Shown: positions 26,382 to 35,151, numbered from the stretch's first letter. The stretch is 64,000 nt of DNA from CAZCTC01 sp964501335 (GCA_964501335.1 CAZCTC010000018.1:56792-120791), one strand, 5' to 3'. Notes: generated by a model not told the origin, from the letters alone. Translations and numbers: made by a program.

Positions 26382-26454
26382 ACGGAAGGCTGGAAGATTG
26401 GAAGTTGCCGGTCCGGTCTCCGACTTCCAATCTTCCAACTTCCAAACTTCCAAG
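26382..26454. repeat. Palindromic repeat family B, copy 2
   Basis: Left arm AACGGAAGGCTGGAAGATTG, right arm CTTCCAATCTTCCAACTTCC, centre GCCGGTCCGGTC. It fills the gap between the HerA-like gene and the lipoprotein gene and ends in the AAGGAGG ribosome binding site of the latter. Confidence 0.8.
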
Positions 26455-26464
26455 GAGGATTCAA

Positions 26465-26974
26465 ATGAAACACTGCATCCTGATCTTTTCGTTAGTATTC
26501 ATCGCCCTCTTGCTGAGTGCTTGCGGCGTTGAACCCCGGCAGGCGCCCGGCGCGCCGGCGGTCCTGGCCGTGGTTACGCCCACCCCGATGGGCGCGCAGC
26601 TCATCGCCGCCTCGGCCATCGTGACGCCGTCGATCCATGCCGGGATCTTCACCTCGAAGTCCGTCGGCGACGATCTGCTCATCGTCACGGCCACCCTGAC
26701 CAACACCGGCAACACTGCTTTGCAACCCGCCCTGATGGAGTGGTCCGTCGTCGATGCCGGCGGCAAGATTTTCCTGCGCTCCAAGATGGCGGAGATTACG
26801 CTCAAAACCGCACACGAACCGGTGATGCCCGACGAGCCCATCCCCGCCGGCGCCGCCGTAACCGGGCAGATGATCTTCGACGTGGCCGGCTATCAGGCGC
26901 CGTTGAAACTGGTCATCCGCCAGGACGAAAACACGCTGACCTCGCTCGATTTCACCCCGGTGGAGATCCCGTAA
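26465..26974 (+). CDS. Lipoprotein with immunoglobulin-like domain
   Basis: The ATG at 26465 follows AAGGAGG. The first residues MKHCILIFSLVFIALLLSACG form a lipoprotein signal with lipobox LLSAC, so the mature N-terminal Cys20 would be lipidated and the protein held outside the membrane. Residues about 55-165 have the DDLLIVTATLTNTGNTALQP...VVDAGGK pattern of small Ig-like (DUF4352-type) domains. The 169-aa protein may be an accessory of the secretion/pilus apparatus. Its stop overlaps the next start (TAATG). Confidence 0.75.
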   Translation: MKHCILIFSLVFIALLLSACGVEPRQAPGAPAVLAVVTPTPMGAQLIAASAIVTPSIHAGIFTSKSVGDDLLIVTATLTNTGNTALQPALMEWSVVDAGGKIFLRSKMAEITLKTAHEPVMPDEPIPAGAAVTGQMIFDVAGYQAPLKLVIRQDENTLTSLDFTPVEIP

Positions 26975-27708
26975 TGCCCACGCCGCCCGTCCTGGTGATG
27001 ATCGTCGCCGGCACTGAAGCCGAATCCGACGCGCTGCATACAGCGCTGGCGGCTTTGGGCCCTGGCGTCCGGCTCCGGGTTGCCGGCGGCGTGACGCCCG
27101 ATCGCTTCGACCAGGGCCTGCGGCTCTTCCGCCCCGGCCTAATCTGCGCGCCGGCCGGCACCTTCGTGCCCGACACGCCGTTGCCCGTCGTGCGGATTCC
27201 CGCCGGCGCCGACCCCGCCGAAACATTGCTCGCCTATTGGAAGGCCCAGGCTGCGCCCAAGGTGGAAACGCCGACTACTCCGGTGCAACCTGCACCACAG
27301 AACAGTACGCCTTCCCTGCCCCTACCCCGGCCGGCCCGCCAGATCCGCCTGGGATTCTGGGGCACGCATGGCGGCGTCGGCACGACCACCGCCGTCATCG
27401 AAGCCGGCCGGCTGCTGCTGGAACGTGGGCTGAAGGTAGCGCTTTGCGATGCGCCCCAACGCGGCGATATCGCCCTACGGTTGAACCTGGAACCGTCCCC
27501 GGAACCGCTCAAGGTTCAAAACGCGGTGATCTTCAACGGGATTCCGGTCCCAGAACGCCTGGAAGGCTTCGGCGCCATCGTCATCGACGGCGGCCGGGCC
27601 CAGCGCGCTTTCAATGCCGATTGGATTCAGCTCCACGAACCGTTGAAGCCCGAGGAAATCCAACGGCTCATCACCCGGCAATGGCCGGAAGGAGTAAAGC
27701 CATGTTGA
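26974..27708 (+). CDS. MinD/CpaE-like protein with atypical P-loop
   Basis: The 244-aa product starts with a receiver-like half (VLVMIVAGTEAESDALHTAL, about residues 5-24). After a Pro-rich linker it has a MinD/ParA fold with GFWGTHGGVGTTTAV (about 119-133), where the usual GKT lysine is replaced by Thr, as is typical of TadZ/CpaE proteins. A VIDGG-type segment (about 196) takes the Walker B place. TadZ proteins recruit the Tad pilus to a cell site. Overlaps the next gene. Confidence 0.7.
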   Translation: MPTPPVLVMIVAGTEAESDALHTALAALGPGVRLRVAGGVTPDRFDQGLRLFRPGLICAPAGTFVPDTPLPVVRIPAGADPAETLLAYWKAQAAPKVETPTTPVQPAPQNSTPSLPLPRPARQIRLGFWGTHGGVGTTTAVIEAGRLLLERGLKVALCDAPQRGDIALRLNLEPSPEPLKVQNAVIFNGIPVPERLEGFGAIVIDGGRAQRAFNADWIQLHEPLKPEEIQRLITRQWPEGVKPC

Positions 27709-28256
27709 TTTTGGTGGTCGGCACCGCCGGCGGCGTCGGCACGACCAAGCTGGTCTGCGAATTTCTGAAGCACAGCGCCCCGGCCCTGGGATTAGATCTC
27801 GCCGACGGGAGCCTGGCCGGCCGGCTGGACCGCAATGTCTACACCCTGGACACCCTGGTCTTCTCCCGCCGGGATCGCCTGACCGTGATCGACGAGCTGA
27901 TCAAGCGCCGGCCGGTGCTGCTCTGGAACGAAATTTGCACCGTGCATCCCGAACTGGTCTGGACCCTGATCCGCGAGACGGCCCAGCGCATCCCGCTGAT
28001 TGCCGACGGCGGCCTGACCCCGCCCACGGGGATCTGGGAACTGGCCGATGTGCAGCTCGCCGTCAGCCGGGAAGGCGATGGCGTCTCCACCTGGCATGAA
28101 AAACGGCTGAGAGCTGCCCATCCGGCCCTGCGCATTATCTCCGGGGATTTGAAACTGGCGGGAGCGGCGTTAGCTGAACAGCTTTTACCGCGCCCCAAAC
28201 CGCAAACACCAGGGCCACGAGAACTGGTAGCCAACCTCTTTGGAAGAGGACGCTGA
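27702..28256 (+). CDS. Second MinD-like P-loop protein, short
   Basis: The 184-aa protein begins MLILVVGTAGGVGTTKLVCE; the P-loop again has Thr instead of the usual Lys in GK[ST], so ATP binding may differ. LIADGG near residue 103 could be the Walker B Asp. A good GGAGTAAAG precedes the ATG, which overlaps the stop of the previous gene. It looks like a truncated paralogue of the preceding MinD-like gene. Role in positioning or regulating the pilus is inferred from context. Confidence 0.65.
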   Translation: MLILVVGTAGGVGTTKLVCEFLKHSAPALGLDLADGSLAGRLDRNVYTLDTLVFSRRDRLTVIDELIKRRPVLLWNEICTVHPELVWTLIRETAQRIPLIADGGLTPPTGIWELADVQLAVSREGDGVSTWHEKRLRAAHPALRIISGDLKLAGAALAEQLLPRPKPQTPGPRELVANLFGRGR

Positions 28257-28273
28257 CTACAAAACAGCCCTTC

Positions 28274-28319
28274 AGCCCCAAAGGGGCGACCTTAGGGCAG
28301 CCGGGGGCACCGCCCCTGG
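28274..28319. repeat. GC palindromic repeat (family C)
   Basis: Two adjacent hairpins, AGCCCCAAAGGGGC and GGGGGCACCGCCCC, typical of short intergenic REP-like palindromes. It occupies most of the gap between the MinD-like and CpaB-like genes. Confidence 0.6.
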
Positions 28320-28367
28320 TAAAAAATGAACATTCCATCTGAAACCAAGAAGGAAAGGAAAAACCAA

Positions 28368-29306
28368 ATGAAACGCTCTCTGCAAATGATCCTGGGTCTG
28401 TTGCTGGCCCTCGCCGCGTTCGGCGGTGCCATTCTGGCAAATGTTCTGACCCACCCTCCGGAATATGCCGTCGCCGTCGTGGTCACGGAAGTCGCCCCTT
28501 TCACGCCGCTCACCGCCGACCAGGTACAGATCGACGTGCAGACGATCTCTGAAGCCGTCGCCGCCAAATACATCCTGGCTGATGAGTGGGACGCTATGCT
28601 GAACGCCGGCGACATCATTGCCGTCGAATCCCTGCACCCCGGTCAGCCTCTGCTGCGCGAGGCCCTCGCCACCGGCGACAATGCCGGCAAGGTCAAACGG
28701 CTCTCCGTCGCCCTGACCGATCCCGAGCTGGTCATCATCAACGTTCCCGTGGAGCAGGGCAAAATCCCCGCTGTCTACCCCGGCGATGCCATCGCCCTCT
28801 TCTATTCCGCCGGCCAGCTCCAGGCCCAGAAAATCGCCACCGATGTGGTCACCGCCGCCAACCTGGAACCCACCCCGGCTCCGGCCCTGCTCCCCGGGGA
28901 GACAGCTTCGCATACCCTGGAGCTGCAATTACCGCTCTCCAAATGGATCGCCAACGGGCTGGTCTACCGCCTCAACCGGGAGGTCAAGGACAACCCTAAC
29001 TACGGCGCCCCCGGTGCAGAGAACGAGCCGGCCACCCTCGAAGGTGCCGTTAACGGTCTGGACGTGGTGGTCAGCCGCGAGACCGCCGAATGGATCGCTT
29101 TCGCTCTGGCCCACGGCAAGGTTCAGGTCGGCGTCTTGCCCGCCGTCGCTGTGCCGGAGATCAAAGCCGGTTCCCTGAAACCCTCCCACGGCGTCACCTG
29201 GTCCGACCTGGAGGATCGTTTCTTTGAAGATCGCCCCGAAATCCAACCGACGCCCGTCGCCGTGGCTCAACCCACGCCAGCCCCTGCCGAAACGCCCGCT
29301 CCCTAA
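28368..29306 (+). CDS. cpaB: CpaB/RcpC-like pilus assembly protein (SAF domain)
   Basis: The ATG at 28368 (AAGGAAAGG upstream) gives 312 aa. MKRSLQMILGLLLALAAFGGAILA is a signal anchor. Then come YAVAVVVTEVAPFTPLTADQVQ and GDIIAVESLHPGQPLLREAL, the SAF-type fold present at the start of CpaB/RcpC. The rest is extracytoplasmic with a Pro/Ala/Thr-rich tail. CpaB helps organise the Tad pilus channel; in hosts without an outer membrane it works without the secretin. Its neighbours on both sides are Tad genes. Confidence 0.78.
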   Translation: MKRSLQMILGLLLALAAFGGAILANVLTHPPEYAVAVVVTEVAPFTPLTADQVQIDVQTISEAVAAKYILADEWDAMLNAGDIIAVESLHPGQPLLREALATGDNAGKVKRLSVALTDPELVIINVPVEQGKIPAVYPGDAIALFYSAGQLQAQKIATDVVTAANLEPTPAPALLPGETASHTLELQLPLSKWIANGLVYRLNREVKDNPNYGAPGAENEPATLEGAVNGLDVVVSRETAEWIAFALAHGKVQVGVLPAVAVPEIKAGSLKPSHGVTWSDLEDRFFEDRPEIQPTPVAVAQPTPAPAETPAP

Positions 29307-29330
29307 TCCAAAAGAAAGGAATTGAAAACC

Positions 29331-29849
29331 ATGTCGCAGAAAGCCTCCAAAGAACTCAAAGTCATCCTGGGATACCTCACCACGGAGGATCTCAACCAGG
29401 CCATTACGGCCCTGCAAAACACCTCCCTGCATATCGTCGATGTGGCCGAGAACGGCACCGAACTGGTCCGCCGGGCTATCGAGTTGGAAGCCGACGCCCT
29501 GATCTATCCCGCCGACCTGCCCGGCCTGGAGGGAAGGTGTGTGAGAGATGCCTTATTTGAACTGCAAGACGCTGAAGGTAACGGAATCCCCATGGTCATC
29601 CTCGATGCCCAACATCCCGCCGTGGGAGAATGGCTGGACCCGTTCCTGCACGCCTATCGAAAATTCATCCGCGCCCAGGGCGTCTTTGAACGGCTTTTAA
29701 AGCGGTACCATATTCCCCTGGTCACCCTGACGGGAGAAGCCTATTGGGAATGGGATGAAGATGACGACGAAGAAGAATGCTCGGATTTGGCTGACGAGAA
29801 TGCGGGGTTCCCCCCCGAATTGGAAGATGAATCCCCGGAGAGCGCATGA
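29331..29849 (+). CDS. Receiver-like protein 1 with acidic tail
   Basis: The ATG at 29331 was preferred over a TTG at 29322 because of spacing to AAAGGA. In the 172-aa protein, LKVILGYLTTEDLNQAITAL and then ADALIYPADLPGLEG follow the order of a response-regulator receiver. However, the phosphoacceptor region reads YPADLPG rather than LLDxxMPG, so it is a pseudo-receiver like that in CpaE. Residues about 145-172 are strongly acidic (EWDEDDDEEE). The next gene overlaps by four bases (ATGA). It is paralogous to the next two products. Confidence 0.65.
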   Translation: MSQKASKELKVILGYLTTEDLNQAITALQNTSLHIVDVAENGTELVRRAIELEADALIYPADLPGLEGRCVRDALFELQDAEGNGIPMVILDAQHPAVGEWLDPFLHAYRKFIRAQGVFERLLKRYHIPLVTLTGEAYWEWDEDDDEEECSDLADENAGFPPELEDESPESA

Positions 29850-30286
29850 ACACCCAGGCCCGCCCGCTTACCCTGGTTATCGCCCACGGCCACAACGCAC
29901 CGTTGCTCCAATCCCTGATGGATCAAATGAAGGGGGCCCAGATCAAAATTGCCACCATCGTGGTCAATGCCCGGGCGCTGGAAAGCCTGACGCCCTGGGT
30001 TGGCGCGGATGCCGTACTCTTCACCTCTGACCTGCCCGGCATCACGCCGGAATTGATCCAGGAGCTTTTGCAGCAGCCCGATCGCCCGATCGCGGCGATC
30101 GGAATCTTTCCCGCCGGCACGGCCCTGACTATCGCCCGTTACCATGCCGCCGGCATGAAGGGGTCCCTGACGCTGCCGTTGGAAGACCCGCAACTCCAGG
30201 CTTTGCCGGACCTGCTTCACCAGGCGGTGGACGCGGCCTGGAACGAACGGATTGCCGCGCAGGCGCAATTCGCCGTCGCGGCTTAA
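29846..30286 (+). CDS. Receiver-like protein 2
   Basis: The 146-aa protein is a stand-alone receiver-like domain: LTLVIAHGHNAPLLQSLMDQ, ADAVLFTSDLPGITPELIQE and AAIGIFPAGTALTIARYHAAG line up with the N-terminus of the TadZ-type protein at 30298. The usual acidic pocket is only partly kept, and the conserved Lys late in the domain (GMKGSLTLPL) is present. It may compete with or regulate the receiver half of the neighbouring ATPase. Confidence 0.65.
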   Translation: MNTQARPLTLVIAHGHNAPLLQSLMDQMKGAQIKIATIVVNARALESLTPWVGADAVLFTSDLPGITPELIQELLQQPDRPIAAIGIFPAGTALTIARYHAAGMKGSLTLPLEDPQLQALPDLLHQAVDAAWNERIAAQAQFAVAA

Positions 30287-30297
30287 CAGGAGGTTCC

Positions 30298-31641
30298 ATG
30301 AGCGACGAAATCAAATGCATCGTCGGATACTCCGGCTTTCAAGATATCCAGTTGCTTTATCAAGCCCTGGAAGGCTCGGGGATTCAAATCGTGACCATCG
30401 TCTCCGACGGCGTGATGCTGGCCGATCAGGCTCGGGGCATGGGCATGGATTGTGCCTTGTTCACACCCACTCTGCCGGGAATGACACCTTCACTGATCCA
30501 GGAATTGCTGACCTTTGAGGATCACCCCATCCCCTCGGTGGGCTTGATCCCCGCCGGCTCCGGCTATGCCTCGGAGTACAGCCGCTTCGGGATGAAAGGC
30601 TTCATCATGACGCCCCTCGATGTGGTGCAACTGCAACGCCTGCCCGAGCTGATCCGCTCTGCCGTGGCCACCGCCCACTCCGAACGCAATGCCCGGACCT
30701 TCACGCCCGTGACCGCCGATGACGCCCTGGCAATCCTGGATCGCGGCGGCTGGCAACAGCAGACTATCGCCGTCTACTCGCCCAAAGGCGGCGCCGGCAA
30801 AACCACGATCTCCACCAATCTGGCCTGTGCCCTGGGGATGATCGCCCAACGGCCCACCCTGCTGATCGACGCCGACATGAGCCGGGCCAACACCCATGTC
30901 CTGCTCAAAATGGAAATCCCCGACGAGCCGATGAAGCACATGGTGGCCCTCTATGAGTCCGTGGTCAGCCAGGGCAAGCGCACCGGGAACTACGTCGTGC
31001 GGGCCCAGGCCCTGCAGAACGCTACCCGCCTCTACGGCGGCAAGCTCTCCTTCCTGCCGGGCATCCCGCAGATGCACCAGGCCGGCTCCGACCTCTTTCT
31101 GGAAGATCCCCAGCGCACCATGACCATTTTCAACGACATCCTCCGGGAGGCCCGCGGCTTTTTCGATTTTCGGATCATCGACACCGGCCCCGACTACAAC
31201 TCCCTCTTTCACTGGTCGGCTCTGGCGAACGCCGATCTGGTGCTCCTGGTCGTCTCGCCGGAGCGCACCACGTTGAACGACATCCGGGGCATCATCCCTA
31301 ATCTCGCGGCTACCTTCAATACCCTGCAACGCTTCCGCATCGTTTTGAACGGCTACGACGAAGCCTGGGGGATGAGTATCAAGGACATCGTGGAGTTCAT
31401 GGGCGGCCGCATCCCGATTGTGGCGACCCTGCCCTGGTCTCCCGAAGAGGCGCGGACCAGCATCAATCAGCAAAGCCCCCTGGTCCTCCAGAAACCGTTG
31501 AAGCCGTTGGGCGAGGGGATCGTCAAACTGGCCGCGCAGTTCTATCCCCCGCTGGAGGCCTTGTTAAGGAAGAAAGAGGTCAAACGCGAGGGCGTGATGC
31601 AGTCGATCTTCGGCACCTTTGCCCGAGGAGGTTCCAAATGA
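30298..31641 (+). CDS. tadZ: TadZ/CpaE-type receiver-ATPase
   Basis: The 447-aa protein has an N-terminal receiver-like domain (about 1-125, with MDCALFTPTLPG and GMKGFIMTPLD) and a MinD/ParA ATPase whose P-loop PKGGAGKTTISTN (about 160-172) is canonical, unlike those of the two MinD-like genes upstream. DADMSRAN (about 200) and IDTGPDYN (about 297) follow in place. TadZ binds at a cell site and recruits the TadA ATPase. AGGAGG precedes the ATG, and the stop overlaps the tadA start (ATGA). Confidence 0.85.
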   Translation: MSDEIKCIVGYSGFQDIQLLYQALEGSGIQIVTIVSDGVMLADQARGMGMDCALFTPTLPGMTPSLIQELLTFEDHPIPSVGLIPAGSGYASEYSRFGMKGFIMTPLDVVQLQRLPELIRSAVATAHSERNARTFTPVTADDALAILDRGGWQQQTIAVYSPKGGAGKTTISTNLACALGMIAQRPTLLIDADMSRANTHVLLKMEIPDEPMKHMVALYESVVSQGKRTGNYVVRAQALQNATRLYGGKLSFLPGIPQMHQAGSDLFLEDPQRTMTIFNDILREARGFFDFRIIDTGPDYNSLFHWSALANADLVLLVVSPERTTLNDIRGIIPNLAATFNTLQRFRIVLNGYDEAWGMSIKDIVEFMGGRIPIVATLPWSPEEARTSINQQSPLVLQKPLKPLGEGIVKLAAQFYPPLEALLRKKEVKREGVMQSIFGTFARGGSK

Positions 31642-33002
31642 GCAGTCGCCCACCCTTTTCCGCCAACGCCCGCATCTCGCCGGCGGCCGCTGCGCTCCAG
31701 CAGGCGCAATCCGCCCACGCCGATGCCGGGGAGAATCGCTTCGAAGCCGTGCTGGCCGAAGCCCGCAACCGCATCCGGGGCCAGTTCAGCCCGGCCCAGA
31801 TCGAAGATCCGTCCGATGCCGACTATCGGCTCGCCGAATCCATCGTCCGCCCGTTGATCGAATCGATGATCCAGCACGCCCGGGGCGCCGGAGAGACCCT
31901 GACCCGCGAGGCGGATTCTTACGTCCAGGAGATCATGGACACCATCTTCGGTTTCGGCGTGCTCTCGCCCTATCTCGCCGACGAGGGGATCGAAGAGCTG
32001 ATCGTCAACGGGCCCAACGACATCTGGATCATCCACGCGCAGCGGGGCAAGGAGAAAGCCGGCGTGACCTTCCGCAATGCCGATGAGGTCCGCAACTTCG
32101 TCAATCGAGCCGTGCGCGGCAAAGGCCTCAGCAACAGCAACCCGCAGGTCGATGGCCGGATGCGCGACGGCTCGCGGCTCCATGCCATCATGGCTCCCCT
32201 CACGGTCAACGTCCCCATCGCAGTGACCATCCGCCGACACCGGTTGATTGCCCGCACCCTGGCTGACCTGGAACGCCTGGGTTCGATCACCCCGCAGGCC
32301 CGCGCCTTCCTGGAACTGTTGGTCAAGGCCCGGATCAATGTGGTCATCGCCGGCGGGACCGCCTCGGGCAAGACCAATTTCCTCAATGCCCTGGCCAACG
32401 CCGCCGATGACGCAGACCGCTTTCTGGTCGTCGAAGACACGCCCGAGATTCAGATCGCCAAGCGCGATGTGATCCAGATGACCACCCGGGATCAGGCCGA
32501 GCAGGCCCGCAGCTACACCATTGCCGACCTTATTATCCAATCCTTGCGGATGCGCCCCGATCGGATCTTGACCGGCGAGGCTCGCGGCCCGGAGATTGTC
32601 GATGTGCTGACCGCGGCGAACACCGGCCACGACGGACAGATGTTGACATTGCACGCCAACTCCACGCAGGATGTGATCCAGCGCATGGAGACCATGTACC
32701 TGATGCGCGGCGTCGAAGTGCCCATCCTGGCGATCCGCCGGCAGATTGCCGACGCCTTCCAGGCCATCCTCTACCTGAAACGGGTCTCCGTGGGCGGCGT
32801 CCCCCGGCGGTTCGTCACCGAAATCGCGGAGATCGCCCCCAGCCGCTTCATGGAAGACGGCAAAGTCGTGGTACAGAACGTCTTCGAGGATCGCGGCCAG
32901 GGGCTGGCCTTCACCGGCTACTTTCCCGACAAACTCGCCACCCTGATGAAAGAACGCGGCGTCATCCTCCAAAGGAACCTCTTCACCGGAGGGCGGGGAT
33001 GA
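31638..33002 (+). CDS. tadA: TadA/CpaF secretion ATPase
   Basis: The 454-aa protein is a type II/IV secretion ATPase: ELIVNGPNDIWI near residue 118, P-loop IAGGTASGKTNFLN (about 237-250), Asp-box VVEDTPEIQI (about 268), Walker B region DRILTGEARGPE (about 305) and His-box TLHANS (about 338). TadA drives extension of the Flp/Tad pilus. The downstream genes are tadB and tadC, separated by one repeat. All catalytic elements look intact. Confidence 0.92.
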   Translation: MSSRPPFSANARISPAAAALQQAQSAHADAGENRFEAVLAEARNRIRGQFSPAQIEDPSDADYRLAESIVRPLIESMIQHARGAGETLTREADSYVQEIMDTIFGFGVLSPYLADEGIEELIVNGPNDIWIIHAQRGKEKAGVTFRNADEVRNFVNRAVRGKGLSNSNPQVDGRMRDGSRLHAIMAPLTVNVPIAVTIRRHRLIARTLADLERLGSITPQARAFLELLVKARINVVIAGGTASGKTNFLNALANAADDADRFLVVEDTPEIQIAKRDVIQMTTRDQAEQARSYTIADLIIQSLRMRPDRILTGEARGPEIVDVLTAANTGHDGQMLTLHANSTQDVIQRMETMYLMRGVEVPILAIRRQIADAFQAILYLKRVSVGGVPRRFVTEIAEIAPSRFMEDGKVVVQNVFEDRGQGLAFTGYFPDKLATLMKERGVILQRNLFTGGRG

Positions 33003-33042
33003 ACCGCTGGATTTTCCAGGTTTTAACGCTCAGCCAAAGAAT

Positions 33043-33136
33043 TTTAACGCAGAGCCGCAGAGAACGCGGAGAGACGCAAAGTTCTATAAATCAGAAAAAC
33101 TCTGCGGCTCTGCTGCTCTGCGCCTCTGCGTTGAAT
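33043..33136. repeat. Palindromic repeat family A, copy 2
   Basis: TTTTAACGCAGAGCCGCAGA with CTCTGCGCCTCTGCGTTGAA forms a long hairpin between tadA and tadB, ending just before the AAGGAGG of tadB. It is the main content of a gap of about 157 bases. Confidence 0.82.
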
Positions 33137-33159
33137 TTCCCTTCTGCAAGGAGGAACCA

Positions 33160-34065
33160 ATGGACCCGACTGTAATCATTTTCGGCATCATCGCCGCCGC
33201 CGGGATCTTTATGATCTTTTCCGCGCTGGTCTTCCCGCCCCGCGTGCGGCTGGAACAGGCCCGCCGGGATCCGCTGCGCCGCTTCCAGGAACGGTTGGAC
33301 GCCGCCGAACTGCCCATCCAGGCCAAAGAATTCGTCCTGATCTGCCTGGGCGGAACCGCCGTCCTGACACTCCTGGGGTTCGCCCTGGGCGCCCCGGTCT
33401 TCGGGCTGGCCGGCCTGGTCCTCTCACCGCTGCTGCTCTGGCAATACCTGGAAAGCCGGCGCGACAAGTTCCACGAGCACTATGCCGACAGCCTGGCCGA
33501 AGTCGTGGGCCTCTTGCGCGAAGGATTCTCCGCTACCGGCGCCATGAACGACGCCCTCTCCAACGCCGCCCGCAACGGCCCCGATCCGGCCGGCGCCGAC
33601 TTCCGCGAGATCTACAGCCGGCGTAATCTGGGCGACAGCCTGGAGGCCGCCTTCGCTCCGATCCTCGACCGCCGCCGCGAGCCCTACCTCAACATGGTGG
33701 CCGAGGCTTTAACACTGAAAGAGACCGAAGGTGGCAACGCTGGCGAAATCCTGATGGGATTGGAAATCATGATCCGGGAGCAATCCGCCCTGCGCAAAGA
33801 GATCGCCGCCAAGCAATCCCAGGCCCGGATGGAATCGATCATCCTCAGCCTGGCGCCCCTCGGCTTCTTCCTGCTGCTCAAACTCCTGCCCTGGATGAAG
33901 GGCTACGAGCAGGGCTTCTACAACACCTCGCTGGGCCAGTTGGTGCTGCTGGTAGTCCTGGTCTTTTCAGTGATCGCCTATGTGTTGTCCCGCTGGCTCG
34001 CCACGCGGGGGCTCAACCTGGAGGTCAAAGAAGTCACCGTGATGGTACGGGAGGTGCGGGCATGA
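33160..34065 (+). CDS. tadB: TadB pilus inner-membrane protein
   Basis: The 301-aa protein has an N-terminal hydrophobic pair of helices, a soluble four-helix region with the T2SSF motif (LREGFSATGAMNDALSNAAR and ETEGGNAGEILMGLE around residues 125-215), and two C-terminal helices (about 225-285). This is the GspF/TadB layout. It forms the pilus platform with TadC, whose gene overlaps by ATGA. Confidence 0.88.
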   Translation: MDPTVIIFGIIAAAGIFMIFSALVFPPRVRLEQARRDPLRRFQERLDAAELPIQAKEFVLICLGGTAVLTLLGFALGAPVFGLAGLVLSPLLLWQYLESRRDKFHEHYADSLAEVVGLLREGFSATGAMNDALSNAARNGPDPAGADFREIYSRRNLGDSLEAAFAPILDRRREPYLNMVAEALTLKETEGGNAGEILMGLEIMIREQSALRKEIAAKQSQARMESIILSLAPLGFFLLLKLLPWMKGYEQGFYNTSLGQLVLLVVLVFSVIAYVLSRWLATRGLNLEVKEVTVMVREVRA

Positions 34066-34958
34066 GTCTGCTCTTTGGATTCCTGGCAGCGTTCGGGATG
34101 TTTCTGGCCGTCGATGCCTTCTTCCCGCGCCCGGTCAAGGTCCGCTTGACCGGTCCCGACAACCGGGCCTTCCTGCCCCGGCTGATGGACGCCTTCTTCA
34201 CGCCCGCCGGCAAGCGGGTGGCGCAGATCGGCCGCCGGGATTGGGAGCAGCAGCGCTCCGACCTGGAAGAACGGCTGGCCCGGGCGGGCTATCCCGCCCC
34301 CTTCCTCACCCCGGAAAGCGTGATGGGCTACCGGATCTTCACCGCCGGACTCTTTGCCGGGATGGTGGGGATCTTCGCCCTGCTGCTCTCCCTGGTCCTA
34401 CCCGGCGGCCTGGGCGGCATGGAGCTGCCCTTTGTGATCGGCGCCGGGCTGCTCGGCTGGTTTATGCCGTTGCAGACCATCGCCAACGCCGAACAACAGC
34501 GCAAGGAGCAGTTGACCATCGACGCGGCCTCCACCCTGGATCGCCTGGCGATTTACATCTCCGCCGGCTACGCGCTCCCGTCGGCCATCAATGCCCTGAG
34601 CGAACGGCCAGGCGGCGCCTGGATCGGCGAGTTCCGCCAGATCGCCGCCGACTACTCCGTGACCCAAGACTTCAAGGGGGCTTTGCAGACCGCCGATCGG
34701 CGCTGCGGCCACCTGCAGGAGATCATCCGGGTGACAGAACGGCTGGAAGCCGCCTACGAAATGGGCGGTGGGGGTCTGGCCCAGACCTTACGTCGCATGG
34801 CGAACGACGCCCGCGTCCGGATCAAGTTGCTGTTGACCGAACGCGGCTACAAGAATGCCGTGATGATGGTCATCCCCGCCTTCTTCGCCATCATCGCCAT
34901 CGCCCTGTTGCTCATTGCTCCCGGCGCCATCCAGCTGGTCGGCGTGCTGGGAGGATGA
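34062..34958 (+). CDS. tadC: TadC pilus inner-membrane protein
   Basis: The 298-aa paralogue of TadB shows two N-terminal helices (one at residues 1-17, one near 92-130), the T2SSF signature (LAIYISAGYALPSAINALSE; YEMGGGGLAQTLRRMANDAR) and a C-terminal hydrophobic pair (about 268-295). It partners TadB under TadA. The order tadA-tadB-tadC is standard. Confidence 0.88.
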   Translation: MSLLFGFLAAFGMFLAVDAFFPRPVKVRLTGPDNRAFLPRLMDAFFTPAGKRVAQIGRRDWEQQRSDLEERLARAGYPAPFLTPESVMGYRIFTAGLFAGMVGIFALLLSLVLPGGLGGMELPFVIGAGLLGWFMPLQTIANAEQQRKEQLTIDAASTLDRLAIYISAGYALPSAINALSERPGGAWIGEFRQIAADYSVTQDFKGALQTADRRCGHLQEIIRVTERLEAAYEMGGGGLAQTLRRMANDARVRIKLLLTERGYKNAVMMVIPAFFAIIAIALLLIAPGAIQLVGVLGG

Positions 34959-34964
34959 AGAAAG

Positions 34965-35046
34965 AATTCACCGCAGAGGGCGCTGAGAGCGCAGAGACAA
35001 GAAAATTGAATTCTTCTCTGTGTCCTCGGCGGCTCAGCGGTGAAAT
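34965..35046. repeat. Palindromic repeat family A, variant copy 3
   Basis: ATTCACCGCAGAGGGCGCTG pairs with TCCTCGGCGGCTCAGCGGTGAAAT. It fills the first part of the tadC-flp gap. After it (35070-35135) another short inverted sequence (GTGATGCG...CGCATCAC) is visible before the pilin ribosome binding site. Confidence 0.75.
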
Positions 35047-35151
35047 ATGAATCAGAAAGGAGGTGAGGCCGAGACGTAATTCGTCAAGCGTGATGCGTCA
35101 AGACTCGTCATCCACAGCGCATCACCAAAAATTCCAAGGAGGTTCGTTACT

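Noticed and set aside
22425..26453. Very long - strand frames opposite the HerA-like gene (up to about 1000 aa)
   Set aside because: They are shadows of a GC-rich gene; products are Gly/Ala/His-rich without motifs, and the + strand frame has P-loop and Walker B motifs.
28274..28319. GC hairpins before cpaB as a riboswitch
   Set aside because: The pattern is that of a common REP-like intergenic palindrome; no conserved riboswitch core was seen.
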